Counted from the first letter of the stretch, positions 42,156 through 51,046 are shown. The stretch: DNA of 56,779 bases from Spirosoma spitsbergense DSM 19989 (GCF_000374085.1 NZ_KB893546.1:15671-72449), one strand, 5' to 3'. Numbers and translations: made by a program. The notes: generated by a model not told the origin, from the letters alone.

Positions 42156-44711
42156 ATGGCTCCCGTCTCTGCCCCTGCCGAAACCCTTGCTACTACCACG
42201 CCCTGTTACCACTGCGGAACGCTCTGTTTGCCCGGTGCTGACCCCGTGCTTTTTCAGGGTAAATCTTTTTGCTGCACCGGCTGCCGGGAGGTGTACGCGC
42301 TGCTCAGCGAACATCAGCTTTGCCAATACTACACCTTAAATCCTGCACCGGGCACATTGGTCGAACCAGCCTCCGGCACCACGCCCCAACTTGACCGGCT
42401 GGCTTATCTGGACCATGCCGACGTGATTGCCCAGTTGCTCGATTTTAAGGGCGAACATGTGGCGCACGTTACTTTTTTTGTGCCCGCCATTCACTGCTCA
42501 TCCTGTTTGTGGCTGCTCGAACACTTTTACCGGCTCGAACCGGGCATTACCCAGACCCGCGTCGATTTCCTTAAAAAGCAGGTGCATCTGGTTTATGACC
42601 CGGCGCAGGTGTCACTGCGGCAGGTGGTCGAGCGGCTCACCTCGCTGGGCTACGAACCGCTCATCAGTCTAAATGATGTGGTGAAAGAAGGCGCTAAGCC
42701 TGCGTATCGCTCTCTGCTGTACCGACTGGCGGTGGCGGGGTTCTGCGCGGGTAATGTCATGCTGTTCAGCTTTCCCGACTACCTCGGTCTCGATGATCCG
42801 AACTTTAAACACCTCTTCGGGCTGCTCAACCTGCTCCTGGCCACGCCCGTCGTATTTTATTCGGGTTCGGGCTATTTTACGTCGGTCTGGAAAAGCCTGC
42901 GCCGGGGCCAGATCAACATCGATGTACCTATTCTGCTGGGTATTTTAGTAGCTTATTTCCGGGGAACCTACGAGGTGCTGGCGCTGGGTGGGGCGGGGTA
43001 TTTCGACTCTGTTACGGGTCTGGTTTTCTTTTTGCTGTGTGGTAAATGGTTTCAGCAGCGCACCTACGATTTTCTATCGTTCGAGCGCGACTATAAATCC
43101 TATTTCCCACTGGCCGTGTCGCGACTGACGGGCGGTAGTGAGGGGGAACAGGACGCACCAGTCCCGGTAGCTGATCTCAGAAAAGGCGACCGTATTCGGG
43201 TGCGGCACGGTGAGCTGATTCCTGCCGACGGGCTGCTGTACCGGGGAACGGGCCTGATCGACTATTCGTTTGTAACGGGCGAGTCGGAGCCGGAACCCAA
43301 AACGACGGGGGCGTTACTTTACGCGGGCGGGCGACAAACTGGCGGCAGCATCGACCTCGAACTCGTCCGAAACATGTCGCAGAGCTACCTCACTCAACTC
43401 TGGAACAACGAAGCGTTTAGCCCGGAAAAAGCCAATTTAACCAAAAGCTTTGCCGATGCCGTGGGGACGTATTTTACCGTCAGCGTGCTGATTATAGCTA
43501 CCCTCGTGGGTTCGTACTGGTATGGCTGGATGGAGCAACCCGGTACGGCGGTCAATGCCTTTACGGCTATTCTGATCGTGGCCTGCCCCTGCGTGTTGTC
43601 ATTGTCGTATCCGGTAGCTCTGGGTCATGGGCTTCGGCTGCTGGGCAAACGGGGCCTGTATCTCAAAAATGCCGATGTGATCGAACAACTAACACACTGC
43701 GACACCGTTGTTTTCGATAAAACCGGTACACTGACCCAGGGAACGGGCGAACCGGAACACCTAACCAGAGCGAATCGGGGCACCGATCCGCAACAACCTA
43801 AAACGAAAAGACAGGCGAATACGGGGGGCGTTGCCGAAGTATTCTCGCCCCCTCTGACTGATTTCGAGCGGGCCATGATCCGGTCGCTGGTCGTACAGTC
43901 GGCGCACCCGCTTAGCCGACGGCTGGCGCAGTCGCTGGGCGATTGTCCACCCGTTCTGACGGAAGAGATTACCGAATTGCCCGGGCAGGGGCTGGTAGGC
44001 CTGGTCGACGACCGGATCGTAAAAGTAGGGAGTGCCGGGTTTACCGATGCCCCCACCGGACAAACTGACTCGTCGGTGGTACACGTCCGTATCGAGGGGG
44101 GCTACCGGGGGTATTTCCAGCTGGCTTCCCAACTCCGGTCCGGCCTAACCACGATGCTCACGGCCCTTAACCGGAGTAACCTCAACCTGTATCTGCTGTC
44201 GGGCGACACCGATTCCGCCCGCGCTGACTTACGACCCTGGTTTGCCGATTCGGCGATGCAGTTCGGGTGCAGCCCCGATGATAAGCTTCGCTTTATCCGG
44301 GCCTTGCAGGAGCGTGGCCACCGGGTGCTGATGGTGGGCGACGGGCTGAATGATGCCGGTGCGCTCAAACAGGCCGACGTGGGCATTGCCGTCACGGATA
44401 ATACCCTCCGGTTCACACCCGCGAGTGATGCCATTCTGGAGAGCGATTCGCTACCGCAACTACCCGAATTTCTGCGGTATAGCCGTTTTGGTCTGCGCCT
44501 GATCCGGGTTAGTTTCGGCGTATCGCTCCTATATAATGTGGTGGGATTATCGTTTGCGGCAGCGGGGCACCTCTCGCCCATCGTAGCCGCCGTACTGATG
44601 CCGCTCAGTTCAGCCACGATGGTGCTGATTGCTACGGTGGGGATGCGGTGGGGGGAAGGGCGTTTTTCAACCGACGCTACGCTGTCCGGACCCATACGGG
44701 GCACGGACTAA
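42156..44711 (+). CDS. ccoI: Copper-exporting P1B-type ATPase for cbb3 oxidase assembly
   Basis: 851 residues from the ATG at 42156. The N-terminus has a zinc-ribbon-like CYHCG...CCTGC cluster, then an HMA domain (HCSSCLWLLEHF). Eight membrane helices follow, with the CPC motif (IVACPCVLS, Cys at about 477) and NADVIEQLTHCD. The P-domain has DKTGTLTQG (phosphorylated Asp521) and the ATP-binding region ends in GDGLNDAGALKQADVGIAV. This is the CopA2/CcoI/FixI type that supplies copper to cbb3 oxidase. An upstream ATG at 42102 is rejected because it lies inside a regulator site and before the -7 box. Its place opposite hemN and close to the cco operon fits. Confidence 0.92.
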   Translation: MAPVSAPAETLATTTPCYHCGTLCLPGADPVLFQGKSFCCTGCREVYALLSEHQLCQYYTLNPAPGTLVEPASGTTPQLDRLAYLDHADVIAQLLDFKGEHVAHVTFFVPAIHCSSCLWLLEHFYRLEPGITQTRVDFLKKQVHLVYDPAQVSLRQVVERLTSLGYEPLISLNDVVKEGAKPAYRSLLYRLAVAGFCAGNVMLFSFPDYLGLDDPNFKHLFGLLNLLLATPVVFYSGSGYFTSVWKSLRRGQINIDVPILLGILVAYFRGTYEVLALGGAGYFDSVTGLVFFLLCGKWFQQRTYDFLSFERDYKSYFPLAVSRLTGGSEGEQDAPVPVADLRKGDRIRVRHGELIPADGLLYRGTGLIDYSFVTGESEPEPKTTGALLYAGGRQTGGSIDLELVRNMSQSYLTQLWNNEAFSPEKANLTKSFADAVGTYFTVSVLIIATLVGSYWYGWMEQPGTAVNAFTAILIVACPCVLSLSYPVALGHGLRLLGKRGLYLKNADVIEQLTHCDTVVFDKTGTLTQGTGEPEHLTRANRGTDPQQPKTKRQANTGGVAEVFSPPLTDFERAMIRSLVVQSAHPLSRRLAQSLGDCPPVLTEEITELPGQGLVGLVDDRIVKVGSAGFTDAPTGQTDSSVVHVRIEGGYRGYFQLASQLRSGLTTMLTALNRSNLNLYLLSGDTDSARADLRPWFADSAMQFGCSPDDKLRFIRALQERGHRVLMVGDGLNDAGALKQADVGIAVTDNTLRFTPASDAILESDSLPQLPEFLRYSRFGLRLIRVSFGVSLLYNVVGLSFAAAGHLSPIVAAVLMPLSSATMVLIATVGMRWGEGRFSTDATLSGPIRGTD

Positions 44712-44730
44712 CTCTGTATTGATATCGGGG

Positions 44731-45522
44731 TTACATGTACGCTTCGTCGCGGCCGGTGCGGAGCCGGATAACGCCCACCTTATCGAGCAACCGGATGAGC
44801 GGGTAGGCCGGGTCGAATTCGTGCCAGCGGAACCCGCCGAAGTTGGCCCGCCCGCCAAATTTATGGTGATTGTTGTGGTACGATTCGCCCATCATCAAAA
44901 AATCGAACGGCAGTAGGTTTCTGGCCGTATCGTTCACCGCAAAGTTAGTGTAGCCGTAGCGGTGGGCATACCAGTTGATAATCGCTCCGTGTACCGGTCC
45001 CATCAAAAAATGCACCGGCAGGAGCAGAAAAAACCAGAATGAGGGCGCAAAAGCAACGTAGATAAGCGTGTAGGCCACCATCCAGCCCAGCCGCACCAGC
45101 CATCGGTCGCCGAGCCGTTCCATAAACCGCCAGTTGGGAACGCCTTTTTTGAAGCGGGCGGCAATCTGGTCACGGTTGTTGAGGATGTCGTTGTAATAAA
45201 TCCTGGTTTTCCACATCATGTCGAACAGGTTTTTGGAAAATTCCGGCGAGTGCGGGTCGGCTTCGGTGTCGGCGTGAGCGTGGTGGAGCCGGTGCATGAT
45301 GCCGTAGGCACGTGGACTCAAAAAAGACGATCCCTGCGTAATGAACGTGAGGGTGTAGAAAAATTTTTCCCAGCGCGGACTCATCGTGAACATCTGGTGG
45401 GCCGCGTAGCGGTGGAGAAAAAACGTCTGCATCAGCACCGATGTGTACCAGTGCGCGGCAAAAAAAGCGATAATAAGCATGAAAACGGAGACGGTGAGTA
45501 ACAAGGTATAAATCTTCTTCAA
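44731..45522 (-). CDS. Acyl-lipid/acyl-CoA delta-9-type fatty acid desaturase
   Basis: 263 residues from a TTG start that overlaps the stop of the upstream gene by 3 nt (TTGA), giving MKKIYTLLLTVSVFMLII. The three histidine boxes are intact: HRYAAH, HRLHHAHAD and HNNHHKF, which bind the di-iron centre. Membrane segments surround them. It uses O2 to make unsaturated fatty acids, and high-affinity respiration would compete for the same O2. It follows the cysteine-rich hypothetical gene as a two-gene operon driven from the divergent CTGA-N6-TCAG promoter of the ccoS operon. It converges with ccoI, 19 bp between stops. Confidence 0.9.
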   Translation of the reverse strand: MKKIYTLLLTVSVFMLIIAFFAAHWYTSVLMQTFFLHRYAAHQMFTMSPRWEKFFYTLTFITQGSSFLSPRAYGIMHRLHHAHADTEADPHSPEFSKNLFDMMWKTRIYYNDILNNRDQIAARFKKGVPNWRFMERLGDRWLVRLGWMVAYTLIYVAFAPSFWFFLLLPVHFLMGPVHGAIINWYAHRYGYTNFAVNDTARNLLPFDFLMMGESYHNNHHKFGGRANFGGFRWHEFDPAYPLIRLLDKVGVIRLRTGRDEAYM

Positions 45523-45911
45523 ATCAAATTCAGCCCCATCAATTCGCTGAGTACGGCCTGGCAGCGATCCTGAACGCCAGAACATTCAGTGGCTAAATCG
45601 GTGATGGGATCATGCTTCCCTGTTCTGGCGACGAAATGGGTATCGGGGCAGGGTTGGGGCGGCTGGGGCAGGGAGCAAAGCCCCCCGCTACAGACTACTT
45701 CGCTGCGAAGCTGATAGATGCGGGTCTTAAGCTGCTGCAACTGGCCCGATAAGGCGGTGAGCCGGGCCGGATTCCGGGGCGTGGCGGGGTCGGTCAGGTC
45801 GGTCAGGAGCGATAGTAACTGATCGACTTCGCCTTCGCTGGCGAGGAGGGTACCGGCCCAGCGCAGATGAAGCTGACGGCAGGTATACAGGGTATCGAAT
45901 GAATGGGTCAT
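45519..45911 (-). CDS. Hypothetical cysteine-containing helical protein, desaturase operon
   Basis: 130 residues. An N-terminal helical part with regularly spaced leucines (LLSLLTDLTDPATPRNPARLTALSGQLQQLKTRIYQLRSEV) could form a coiled coil. It is followed by a cysteine-containing segment (VVCSGGLCSLPQPPQPCP, then TECSGVQDRCQAVLSELMGLNLI), perhaps a metal-binding or redox pair. No signal peptide and no family I recognise. It is the promoter-proximal gene ahead of the desaturase, divergent from ccoS. The expected -7 box (45934-45941) is poor but exactly placed, so regulation by the fused Crp-type regulator is inferred. The product may be a redox partner or assembly factor. Confidence 0.7.
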   Translation of the reverse strand: MTHSFDTLYTCRQLHLRWAGTLLASEGEVDQLLSLLTDLTDPATPRNPARLTALSGQLQQLKTRIYQLRSEVVCSGGLCSLPQPPQPCPDTHFVARTGKHDPITDLATECSGVQDRCQAVLSELMGLNLI

Positions 45912-45933
45912 CGTCGTTGCGTTAATGGACGGA

Positions 45934-46079
45934 CAATATTCCCCCGGCGTTGGTAGCCTTATCCTGACGCGCAGCAGATGTCGGGCTGATTCTGGTCAGC
46001 CAGGGGGCTGTACCTGACCGTAATCAGGCGGGCACCTGACCTGTCTCATCCCGCCCGGGGCGGGTGTCTGGTATGTTTG
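45934..46079. promoter_or_regulatory. Divergent ccoS / desaturase-operon promoter with four CTGA-N6-TCAG sites
   Basis: Sites at 45964-45977 (CTGACGCGCAGCAG), 45986-45999 (CTGATTCTGGTCAG), 46014-46027 (CTGACCGTAATCAG) and 46036-46049 (CTGACCTGTCTCAT). Centre spacings are 22, 28 and 22 bp. The plus -7 box TATGTTTG (46072-46079) is centred 33 bp beyond the last site. The minus -7-like GAATATTG (45934-45941) is centred 33 bp beyond the first. The array is symmetric about 46006.5, each half a pair serving one direction. Confidence 0.78.
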
Positions 46080-46105
46080 CATCAGGTACTTATACGCCCT
46101 TACTC

Positions 46106-46297
46106 ATGCACGTACTATTCTTTATGATCGGAATTAGTCTGACAATGGCCCTGGGGTTTCTGGCGGCGTTTGTGTGGTCGCTCCGTACCGGTCAGCAGGA
46201 TGATTTATATACGCCCTCGCTGCGCATACTGACCGATGACGAACCGCTGTCCAATCCATCGCTCACCGAAACAAACCCGACCGTTTCCAAGTCATGA
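46106..46297 (+). CDS. ccoS: CcoS-like cbb3 oxidase maturation protein
   Basis: 63 residues from the ATG at 46106: MHVLFFMIGISLTMALGFLAAFVWSLRTGQQDDLYTPSLRIL. This is the standard CcoS: one membrane helix, then the F-x-W-x-x-R-x-G-Q-x-D-D-L-x-T-P motif. CcoS is required for cofactor insertion into cbb3 oxidase. An upstream GTG (46064) is rejected because the best -7 box (TATGTTTG, 46072-46079) would be inside that reading. The transcription start should be near 46085. It overlaps ccoNO by 4 nt (ATGA) and begins the cco operon. Confidence 0.9.
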   Translation: MHVLFFMIGISLTMALGFLAAFVWSLRTGQQDDLYTPSLRILTDDEPLSNPSLTETNPTVSKS

Positions 46298-48474
46298 ACG
46301 CATCCATCGAATTACCGCCCCTCACCGTCCGCCACCCGCAATCCGTTAGCCCCGACCGCTTTGCCTACGACAACCGCACTGTCCGCGACTTCGCCATTGC
46401 CACCATCATCTGGGGTATCATCGGAATGGTCGTGGGCCTGCTTGCCGCTACCCAGTTGTTTTACCCGGCCGCTAACCTGGGTAGCCAGTACACTACCTTC
46501 GGACGCATCCGGCCCCTGCACACCAACGCCGTTATTTTTGCCTTCGTGGGGAACGCCATTTTTATGGGTGTGTATTACTCACTCCAGCGGCTCTGCAAAG
46601 CCCGCATGTATTCGGACATGCTCAGCAAAATCCATTTTTGGGGCTGGCAACTCATTATCCTTTCGGCAGTAGCTACGCTGCCGCTGGGGATGACGAGCTC
46701 TAAAGAATATGCCGAACTCGAATGGCCCATCGACATCGCCATTACGCTGATCTGGGTTGTGTTTGGCATCAACATGTTCGGTACCATCATCAAACGGCGC
46801 GAACGGCACCTGTATGTGGCCATCTGGTTCTACATTGCCACTTTCGTAACGGTTGCCGTGCTGCACATTGTCAACTCGATGGCCGTGCCGGTCAGCTTTC
46901 TTAAAAGCTATTCGCTCTACGCCGGGGTGCAGGACGCGCTGGTGCAATGGTGGTACGGTCACAATGCGGTGGCGTTTTTTCTAACCACGCCCTATCTGGG
47001 CATGATGTACTATTTTCTGCCTAAAATGGCCAATCGACCTATCTACTCCTATAAACTGTCGATTCTGCACTTCTGGGCCCTGATTTTCATCTACATCTGG
47101 GCCGGACCGCACCACCTGCTCTACAGTTCGCTGCCCGACTGGGCGCAGTCGCTGGGCGTGGTGTTTTCCATCATGCTCATTGCACCTTCGTGGGGCGGCA
47201 TGATCAACGGCCTGCTCACCCTGCGCGGAGCCTGGGACAAAGTGCGGGAAGATGCCATTCTGAAGTTTATGGTCGTGGGCCTGACTGCCTACGGTATGGC
47301 CACCTTCGAGGGGCCACTGCTCTCGCTCAAAAACGTGAACGGCATTGCTCACTTCACCGACTGGATTGTAGCGCACGTCCATGTAGGTGCCTTGGGCTGG
47401 AATGGCTTCCTGACCTTTGCCATGCTATACTGGCTCATCCCGAAGATGTACCATACGCCCCTGTTCTCAAAAAAACTACTCAATGCGCACTTCTGGATTG
47501 GTACGCTCGGCATTCTGTTCTACGCCATTCCGATGTACATATCGGGCTTCACGCAGGGGATGATGTGGAAAGAGTTCACGCCGGAGGGGACTCTGCGCTA
47601 CAGCAATTTTCTCGAAACCACGCTGCGGTTGCTGCCCATGCACCGGATGCGCGCCATTGGTGGCGTACTGTATCTGGCCGGGGCCATTATGATGGCGTAT
47701 AACCTCTTCAAAACCATGGCGGCCGGGACGCTCATGGCCAACGAACCCGCCGAGGCCATGCCGCTTACCAAAGCCTACACGCCCACGGGCAACGATACCT
47801 ACTGGCACCGCTGGATTGAGCGGAAGCCCATTCCACTGCTTGTGGCTTCGCTGATAGTCATTCTGATTGGAACAGTTATCGAGATGGTACCCACGTTCAT
47901 GGTCGAGAGCAACGTACCGACCATTGCTGCCGTGCAACCCTATACCGCTCTTGAAGTAGAAGGCCGCGATCTGTATATTCGCGAGGGCTGCGTAAACTGC
48001 CATAGTCAGATGATCCGGCCGTTTCGCTCCGAAACCGAACGCTATGGCGACTACTCCAAGGCGGGCGAGTTTGTGTATGATCACCCGTTTTTGTGGGGCA
48101 GCAAACGCACCGGCCCCGACCTGCACCGCGAGGGGGGGAAGTACCCCAACGCCTGGCATTACCACCACATGCGCGAACCTGCGTCGATGTCGCCCGGCTC
48201 AATCATGCCGCCCTATCCCTGGCTGCTGACGCAGGAACTAGACGTATCGCAGACGGCCAGCAAGCTGAAAGCGCTCAAAAGCGTAGGTGTTCCCTACGAC
48301 GAAGTCGCCATCCGAAACGCTACCGATGACCTTGGTAAACAGGCCAGAACCATCAGTGCCCAACTGGCACAGGATGGCATCAAGGTGGGTGGAGACCGGG
48401 AAATTGTGGCCCTCATCGCCTATCTGCAACGGCTCGGTACGGATATCAAGAAAATGGAAACATCTCAAAAATAG
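46294..48474 (+). CDS. ccoNO: Fused cbb3-type cytochrome c oxidase subunits I and II (CcoN-CcoO)
   Basis: 726 residues. The first about 500 are CcoN: twelve-helix heme-copper core with FVGNAIFMGVYYSLQRL, a YGHNAVAFFLTTPYLGMMYYFLPK helix and HFTDWIVAHVHVGALGWNGFLTFAM, which hold the heme b, heme b3 and CuB histidines. From about 505 a linker and another membrane helix (LLVASLIVILIGTVIEMVP) lead into CcoO, with CVNCH at 566-570 (heme c), QMIRPFRSETERYGDYSKAGE and GPDLHREGGKYPNAWHYHHMREP. The fusion is seen in Bacteroidota. It reduces O2 at low concentrations and pumps protons. Confidence 0.95.
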   Translation: MNASIELPPLTVRHPQSVSPDRFAYDNRTVRDFAIATIIWGIIGMVVGLLAATQLFYPAANLGSQYTTFGRIRPLHTNAVIFAFVGNAIFMGVYYSLQRLCKARMYSDMLSKIHFWGWQLIILSAVATLPLGMTSSKEYAELEWPIDIAITLIWVVFGINMFGTIIKRRERHLYVAIWFYIATFVTVAVLHIVNSMAVPVSFLKSYSLYAGVQDALVQWWYGHNAVAFFLTTPYLGMMYYFLPKMANRPIYSYKLSILHFWALIFIYIWAGPHHLLYSSLPDWAQSLGVVFSIMLIAPSWGGMINGLLTLRGAWDKVREDAILKFMVVGLTAYGMATFEGPLLSLKNVNGIAHFTDWIVAHVHVGALGWNGFLTFAMLYWLIPKMYHTPLFSKKLLNAHFWIGTLGILFYAIPMYISGFTQGMMWKEFTPEGTLRYSNFLETTLRLLPMHRMRAIGGVLYLAGAIMMAYNLFKTMAAGTLMANEPAEAMPLTKAYTPTGNDTYWHRWIERKPIPLLVASLIVILIGTVIEMVPTFMVESNVPTIAAVQPYTALEVEGRDLYIREGCVNCHSQMIRPFRSETERYGDYSKAGEFVYDHPFLWGSKRTGPDLHREGGKYPNAWHYHHMREPASMSPGSIMPPYPWLLTQELDVSQTASKLKALKSVGVPYDEVAIRNATDDLGKQARTISAQLAQDGIKVGGDREIVALIAYLQRLGTDIKKMETSQK

Positions 48475-48549
48475 CGTTGGGCCTGTGGCGCGGAGCGTAG
48501 GGTTTTGTACGCTGCACTCCCGTGCCCTAAGCCCCGCGCCCCAAGCCTT

Positions 48550-48741
48550 ATGTTCAAACAATTCATCTCCCGCATTCCCGGCGCCGACCTGTACATGGTC
48601 GGGTCGTTCCTGACATTCTTTCTATTTTTTGTGCTGGTGGGCCTGTACTTATGGCTGGCCGACAAAAAACACATCGACCAGATGAGCCGATTGCCCCTCA
48701 GCGATTCATGTCCTACTGATGCTACCGACTATCAATCATGA
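48550..48741 (+). CDS. ccoQ: CcoQ-like small cbb3 oxidase subunit
   Basis: 63 residues from the ATG at 48550 (MFKQFISRIPGADLYMVGSFLTFFLFFVLVGLYLWLADKKHIDQMSRLPLSD). One membrane helix followed by the KKHI-x-x-M-S-x-L-P-L motif typical of Bacteroidota CcoQ/FixQ. The upstream reading from 48505 would add 15 residues without similarity. It overlaps ccoP by 4 nt (ATGA). It is thought to stabilise the oxidase complex. Confidence 0.88.
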   Translation: MFKQFISRIPGADLYMVGSFLTFFLFFVLVGLYLWLADKKHIDQMSRLPLSDSCPTDATDYQS

Positions 48742-49562
48742 ACATACACTCTGTCTTACTGCAAACGTCTCCGTCCATCTGGTCTGTTCAGTCGGGGGAG
48801 GAACTACTGCTGCTCCTGGTGGCATTGGTGCTGCTGGCGGGTATGGTGATCGTATGCATCGTGGCTATCTACCTGCTGATCATCCTGCGCAAGGCTCTGG
48901 AACCAACGACAAAGGCTGTTACTGAACCCCCCGCCGAGCCGCGCCCATTCTGGCAGCGCATTACGGGAATGCGTCCCATGAGCCGTGAGCATGAACTGGT
49001 CATGAACCACGCCTACGACGATATTTACGAACTCGACAACCCCACGCCCCCGTGGTTTATGGGCCTGTTCTACAGCACTATTGGTTTTGGGGTTGTTTAC
49101 CTGCTGGTTTTTCACGTTCTGAACATCGGTGACCTGCAAACTGCCGAGTACAAACAGGAAGTGGCCGTTGCCGAGGTGCAGCGAGCCGCTTATATCCAGA
49201 AAGTGGCTGGCTCAATCAATGAGAACACGGTGGCTCTGGTGCGTGATACGCCCTCGCTCGAAGCCGGTAAAGCACTCTTTAGCCAAAACTGCGTCGCCTG
49301 TCACGGGCAGCAGGGCGAAGGGGGTGTTGGCCCCAATCTGACGGACCCCTACTGGCTGCACGGCGGCTCGGTTAAAGCACTGTTTCATACAATCAACGAG
49401 GGCGTACCCGAAAAAGGCATGATGTCCTGGAAAAAGCAGTTTAATCCTCTTCAGGTGCAGCAGGTGGCCAGCTACATCCTGTCGTTGCAAGGTACCAGCC
49501 CCGCCAATGCCAAAGCACCACAGGGCGAGAAAGCAGACACCCGGACTGTTGCTGCCCGGTAA
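48738..49562 (+). CDS. ccoP: Cbb3-type cytochrome c oxidase subunit III (CcoP), monoheme
   Basis: 274 residues. N-terminal membrane segment(s) (LLLLVALVLLAGMVIVCIVAIYLLIIL), then the RPFWQRITGMRPMSREHELVMNHAYDDIYELDNPTPPWFMGLFYSTIGFGVVYLLVFHV region, the typical IyELDNp-x-PpW motif and second helix. One heme-c site, CVACH at 185-189, then MMSWKKQFNPLQVQQVASYILSL with the axial Met. Standard proteobacterial CcoP has two hemes; here there is one, as in other Bacteroidota. It passes electrons from soluble donors toward CcoO. Ends with a short Lys/Ala tail (ANAKAPQGEKADTRTVAAR). Confidence 0.93.
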   Translation: MNIHSVLLQTSPSIWSVQSGEELLLLLVALVLLAGMVIVCIVAIYLLIILRKALEPTTKAVTEPPAEPRPFWQRITGMRPMSREHELVMNHAYDDIYELDNPTPPWFMGLFYSTIGFGVVYLLVFHVLNIGDLQTAEYKQEVAVAEVQRAAYIQKVAGSINENTVALVRDTPSLEAGKALFSQNCVACHGQQGEGGVGPNLTDPYWLHGGSVKALFHTINEGVPEKGMMSWKKQFNPLQVQQVASYILSLQGTSPANAKAPQGEKADTRTVAAR

Positions 49563-49574
49563 AAACTACCCATT

Positions 49575-50987
49575 ATGAACACACCAGAACCAGGTCCCGT
49601 AACGGACGATTATTTCCGCTCGCACCTGCCCAATCAGGGGGCGGATGGAGGACGCCAATGGGTGTATTCTAAATCCACATCGGGGCGGTTTACGCGCTGG
49701 CGTACCGTTCTGGCCGTGGGGCTGCTGGCTGCTTTATTTGCCGGCCCGTTTGTGTGGGTCGATGGGCATCCGCTGTTTCTGTTCAACGTGCTCGAACGGC
49801 GGTTTATCTTTTTCGGGGTCACGTTCTGGCCGCAGGATTTCTATCTGGTTGCCATTGGCCTTATCACCTTCATTGTGTTCATTGCCTTATTTACGGTGGT
49901 GTTTGGGCGGGTATTCTGTGGTTGGGCCTGTCCGCAAACGATTTTCATGGAGATGGTCTTTCGCCGGATCGAAACGTGGATTGAAGGGGACTACAAGGCC
50001 CGCCAACGACTCGATAACGGCCCCTGGACGGGCGAGAAAATCAGTAAAAAAGCGATTAAACACCTGTTCTTTTTTCTGATTTCGTTCGGTATCGCCAATA
50101 CCTTTCTGGCTTACCTGATCGGCCGCGATGCGTGGTTGCCGCTGGTGACGGATAACCCGGCCCGGCACATGGCCGGTCTAACCGCCATGCTGGCCTTTAC
50201 CGGCGTTTTTTACGGGGTATTTGCGTATCTGCGCGAAATTGTCTGCACCACCATCTGCCCCTACGGTCGCCTGCAAAGTGTACTCCTGGACAAACACTCG
50301 CTCATCGTCGCCTACGATTACATTCGGGGGGAGCCACGCGGTAAGATCAGAAAAGCCACCGTTGCCGCCCAGCCAAAAGGCGATTGTGTGGACTGCAACC
50401 TCTGCGTTCACGTGTGCCCAACGGGGATCGACATTCGCAACGGAACCCAGATGGAATGCATCAACTGCACGGCCTGTATGGATGCCTGCGACGAGGTGAT
50501 GACCAAAATCGACCGCCCGTTGGGGCTGATTCGGATGGATTCGCAGCAGGGCATCGAGACCCGGAAGCCGTTTCGCATTACGGGGCGCGTTTGGTCCTAT
50601 TCCGGAGTACTACTGGCCCTGGTGGGGGTGCTGGTTTACCTGCTGGTAAGTCGCCCGGCCCTGGACGTAACAATTCTGCGGGCACCGGGGCAGTTGTTTC
50701 AGCGTGAAGCGGACGGGCGCATCTCGAACCTATACTCCCTCGAAGTTATCAACAAAACGTATCATGAACTGCCCGTATCGTTCCGGGTCAGTGAACCGGG
50801 GGCACTGCTGAGGTTCGTTCAGCCGCTGACCATTGCCCGGCCCGGCGAACAAACCAAAACCATGTTTTTTATATCGCTACCCGCGAAAAACATTCGCCAA
50901 GGTAGTACACCGGTCGAGATCAGGGTCGTTTCTGAGGGGGAAATTATCGACCATATCGACACCAGCTTTCTGGGACCGGAAAATTAA
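49575..50987 (+). CDS. ccoG: CcoG ferredoxin-like cbb3 oxidase accessory protein
   Basis: 470 residues. Several membrane helices and a periplasmic C-terminal Ig-like domain. The early motif FGRVFCGWACPQTIFMEMVFRRIE is typical of FixG/CcoG. Two iron-sulfur cluster motifs follow: CVDCNLCVHVCPTGIDIRNG (from Cys271) and CINCTACMDACDEVM, all cysteines present. CcoG reduces copper for delivery to the CuB site. It follows ccoP by 12 bp and is clearly in the same operon. Confidence 0.94.
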   Translation: MNTPEPGPVTDDYFRSHLPNQGADGGRQWVYSKSTSGRFTRWRTVLAVGLLAALFAGPFVWVDGHPLFLFNVLERRFIFFGVTFWPQDFYLVAIGLITFIVFIALFTVVFGRVFCGWACPQTIFMEMVFRRIETWIEGDYKARQRLDNGPWTGEKISKKAIKHLFFFLISFGIANTFLAYLIGRDAWLPLVTDNPARHMAGLTAMLAFTGVFYGVFAYLREIVCTTICPYGRLQSVLLDKHSLIVAYDYIRGEPRGKIRKATVAAQPKGDCVDCNLCVHVCPTGIDIRNGTQMECINCTACMDACDEVMTKIDRPLGLIRMDSQQGIETRKPFRITGRVWSYSGVLLALVGVLVYLLVSRPALDVTILRAPGQLFQREADGRISNLYSLEVINKTYHELPVSFRVSEPGALLRFVQPLTIARPGEQTKTMFFISLPAKNIRQGSTPVEIRVVSEGEIIDHIDTSFLGPEN

Positions 50988-51004
50988 TTATGAATGAGTG
51001 AATA

Positions 51005-51032
51005 GCTGACGCACTCGTCTACTCGCGTCAGC
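51005..51032. repeat. Small hairpin in the ccoG-ccoH gap
   Basis: GCTGACGC (51005-51012) pairs with GCGTCAGC (51025-51032) around 12 nt. There is no T-run. It could be an mRNA stem that sets relative expression within the operon. Confidence 0.45.
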
Positions 51033-51046
51033 CCACCTACACCAGC

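Noticed and set aside
42102..42158. ccoI start at the upstream ATG (42102)
   Set aside because: That ATG is inside the dyad CTGATGTATGTCAG and upstream of the -7 box centred 33 bp further on. The extra 18 residues show no family match.
46064..46106. ccoS start at GTG 46064
   Set aside because: The TATGTTTG -7 box lies within it, and the standard CcoS sequence starts at the Met encoded at 46106.
47476..48168. 230-codon minus-strand frame opposite ccoNO
   Set aside because: Shadow of the CcoNO coding strand, and no start context.
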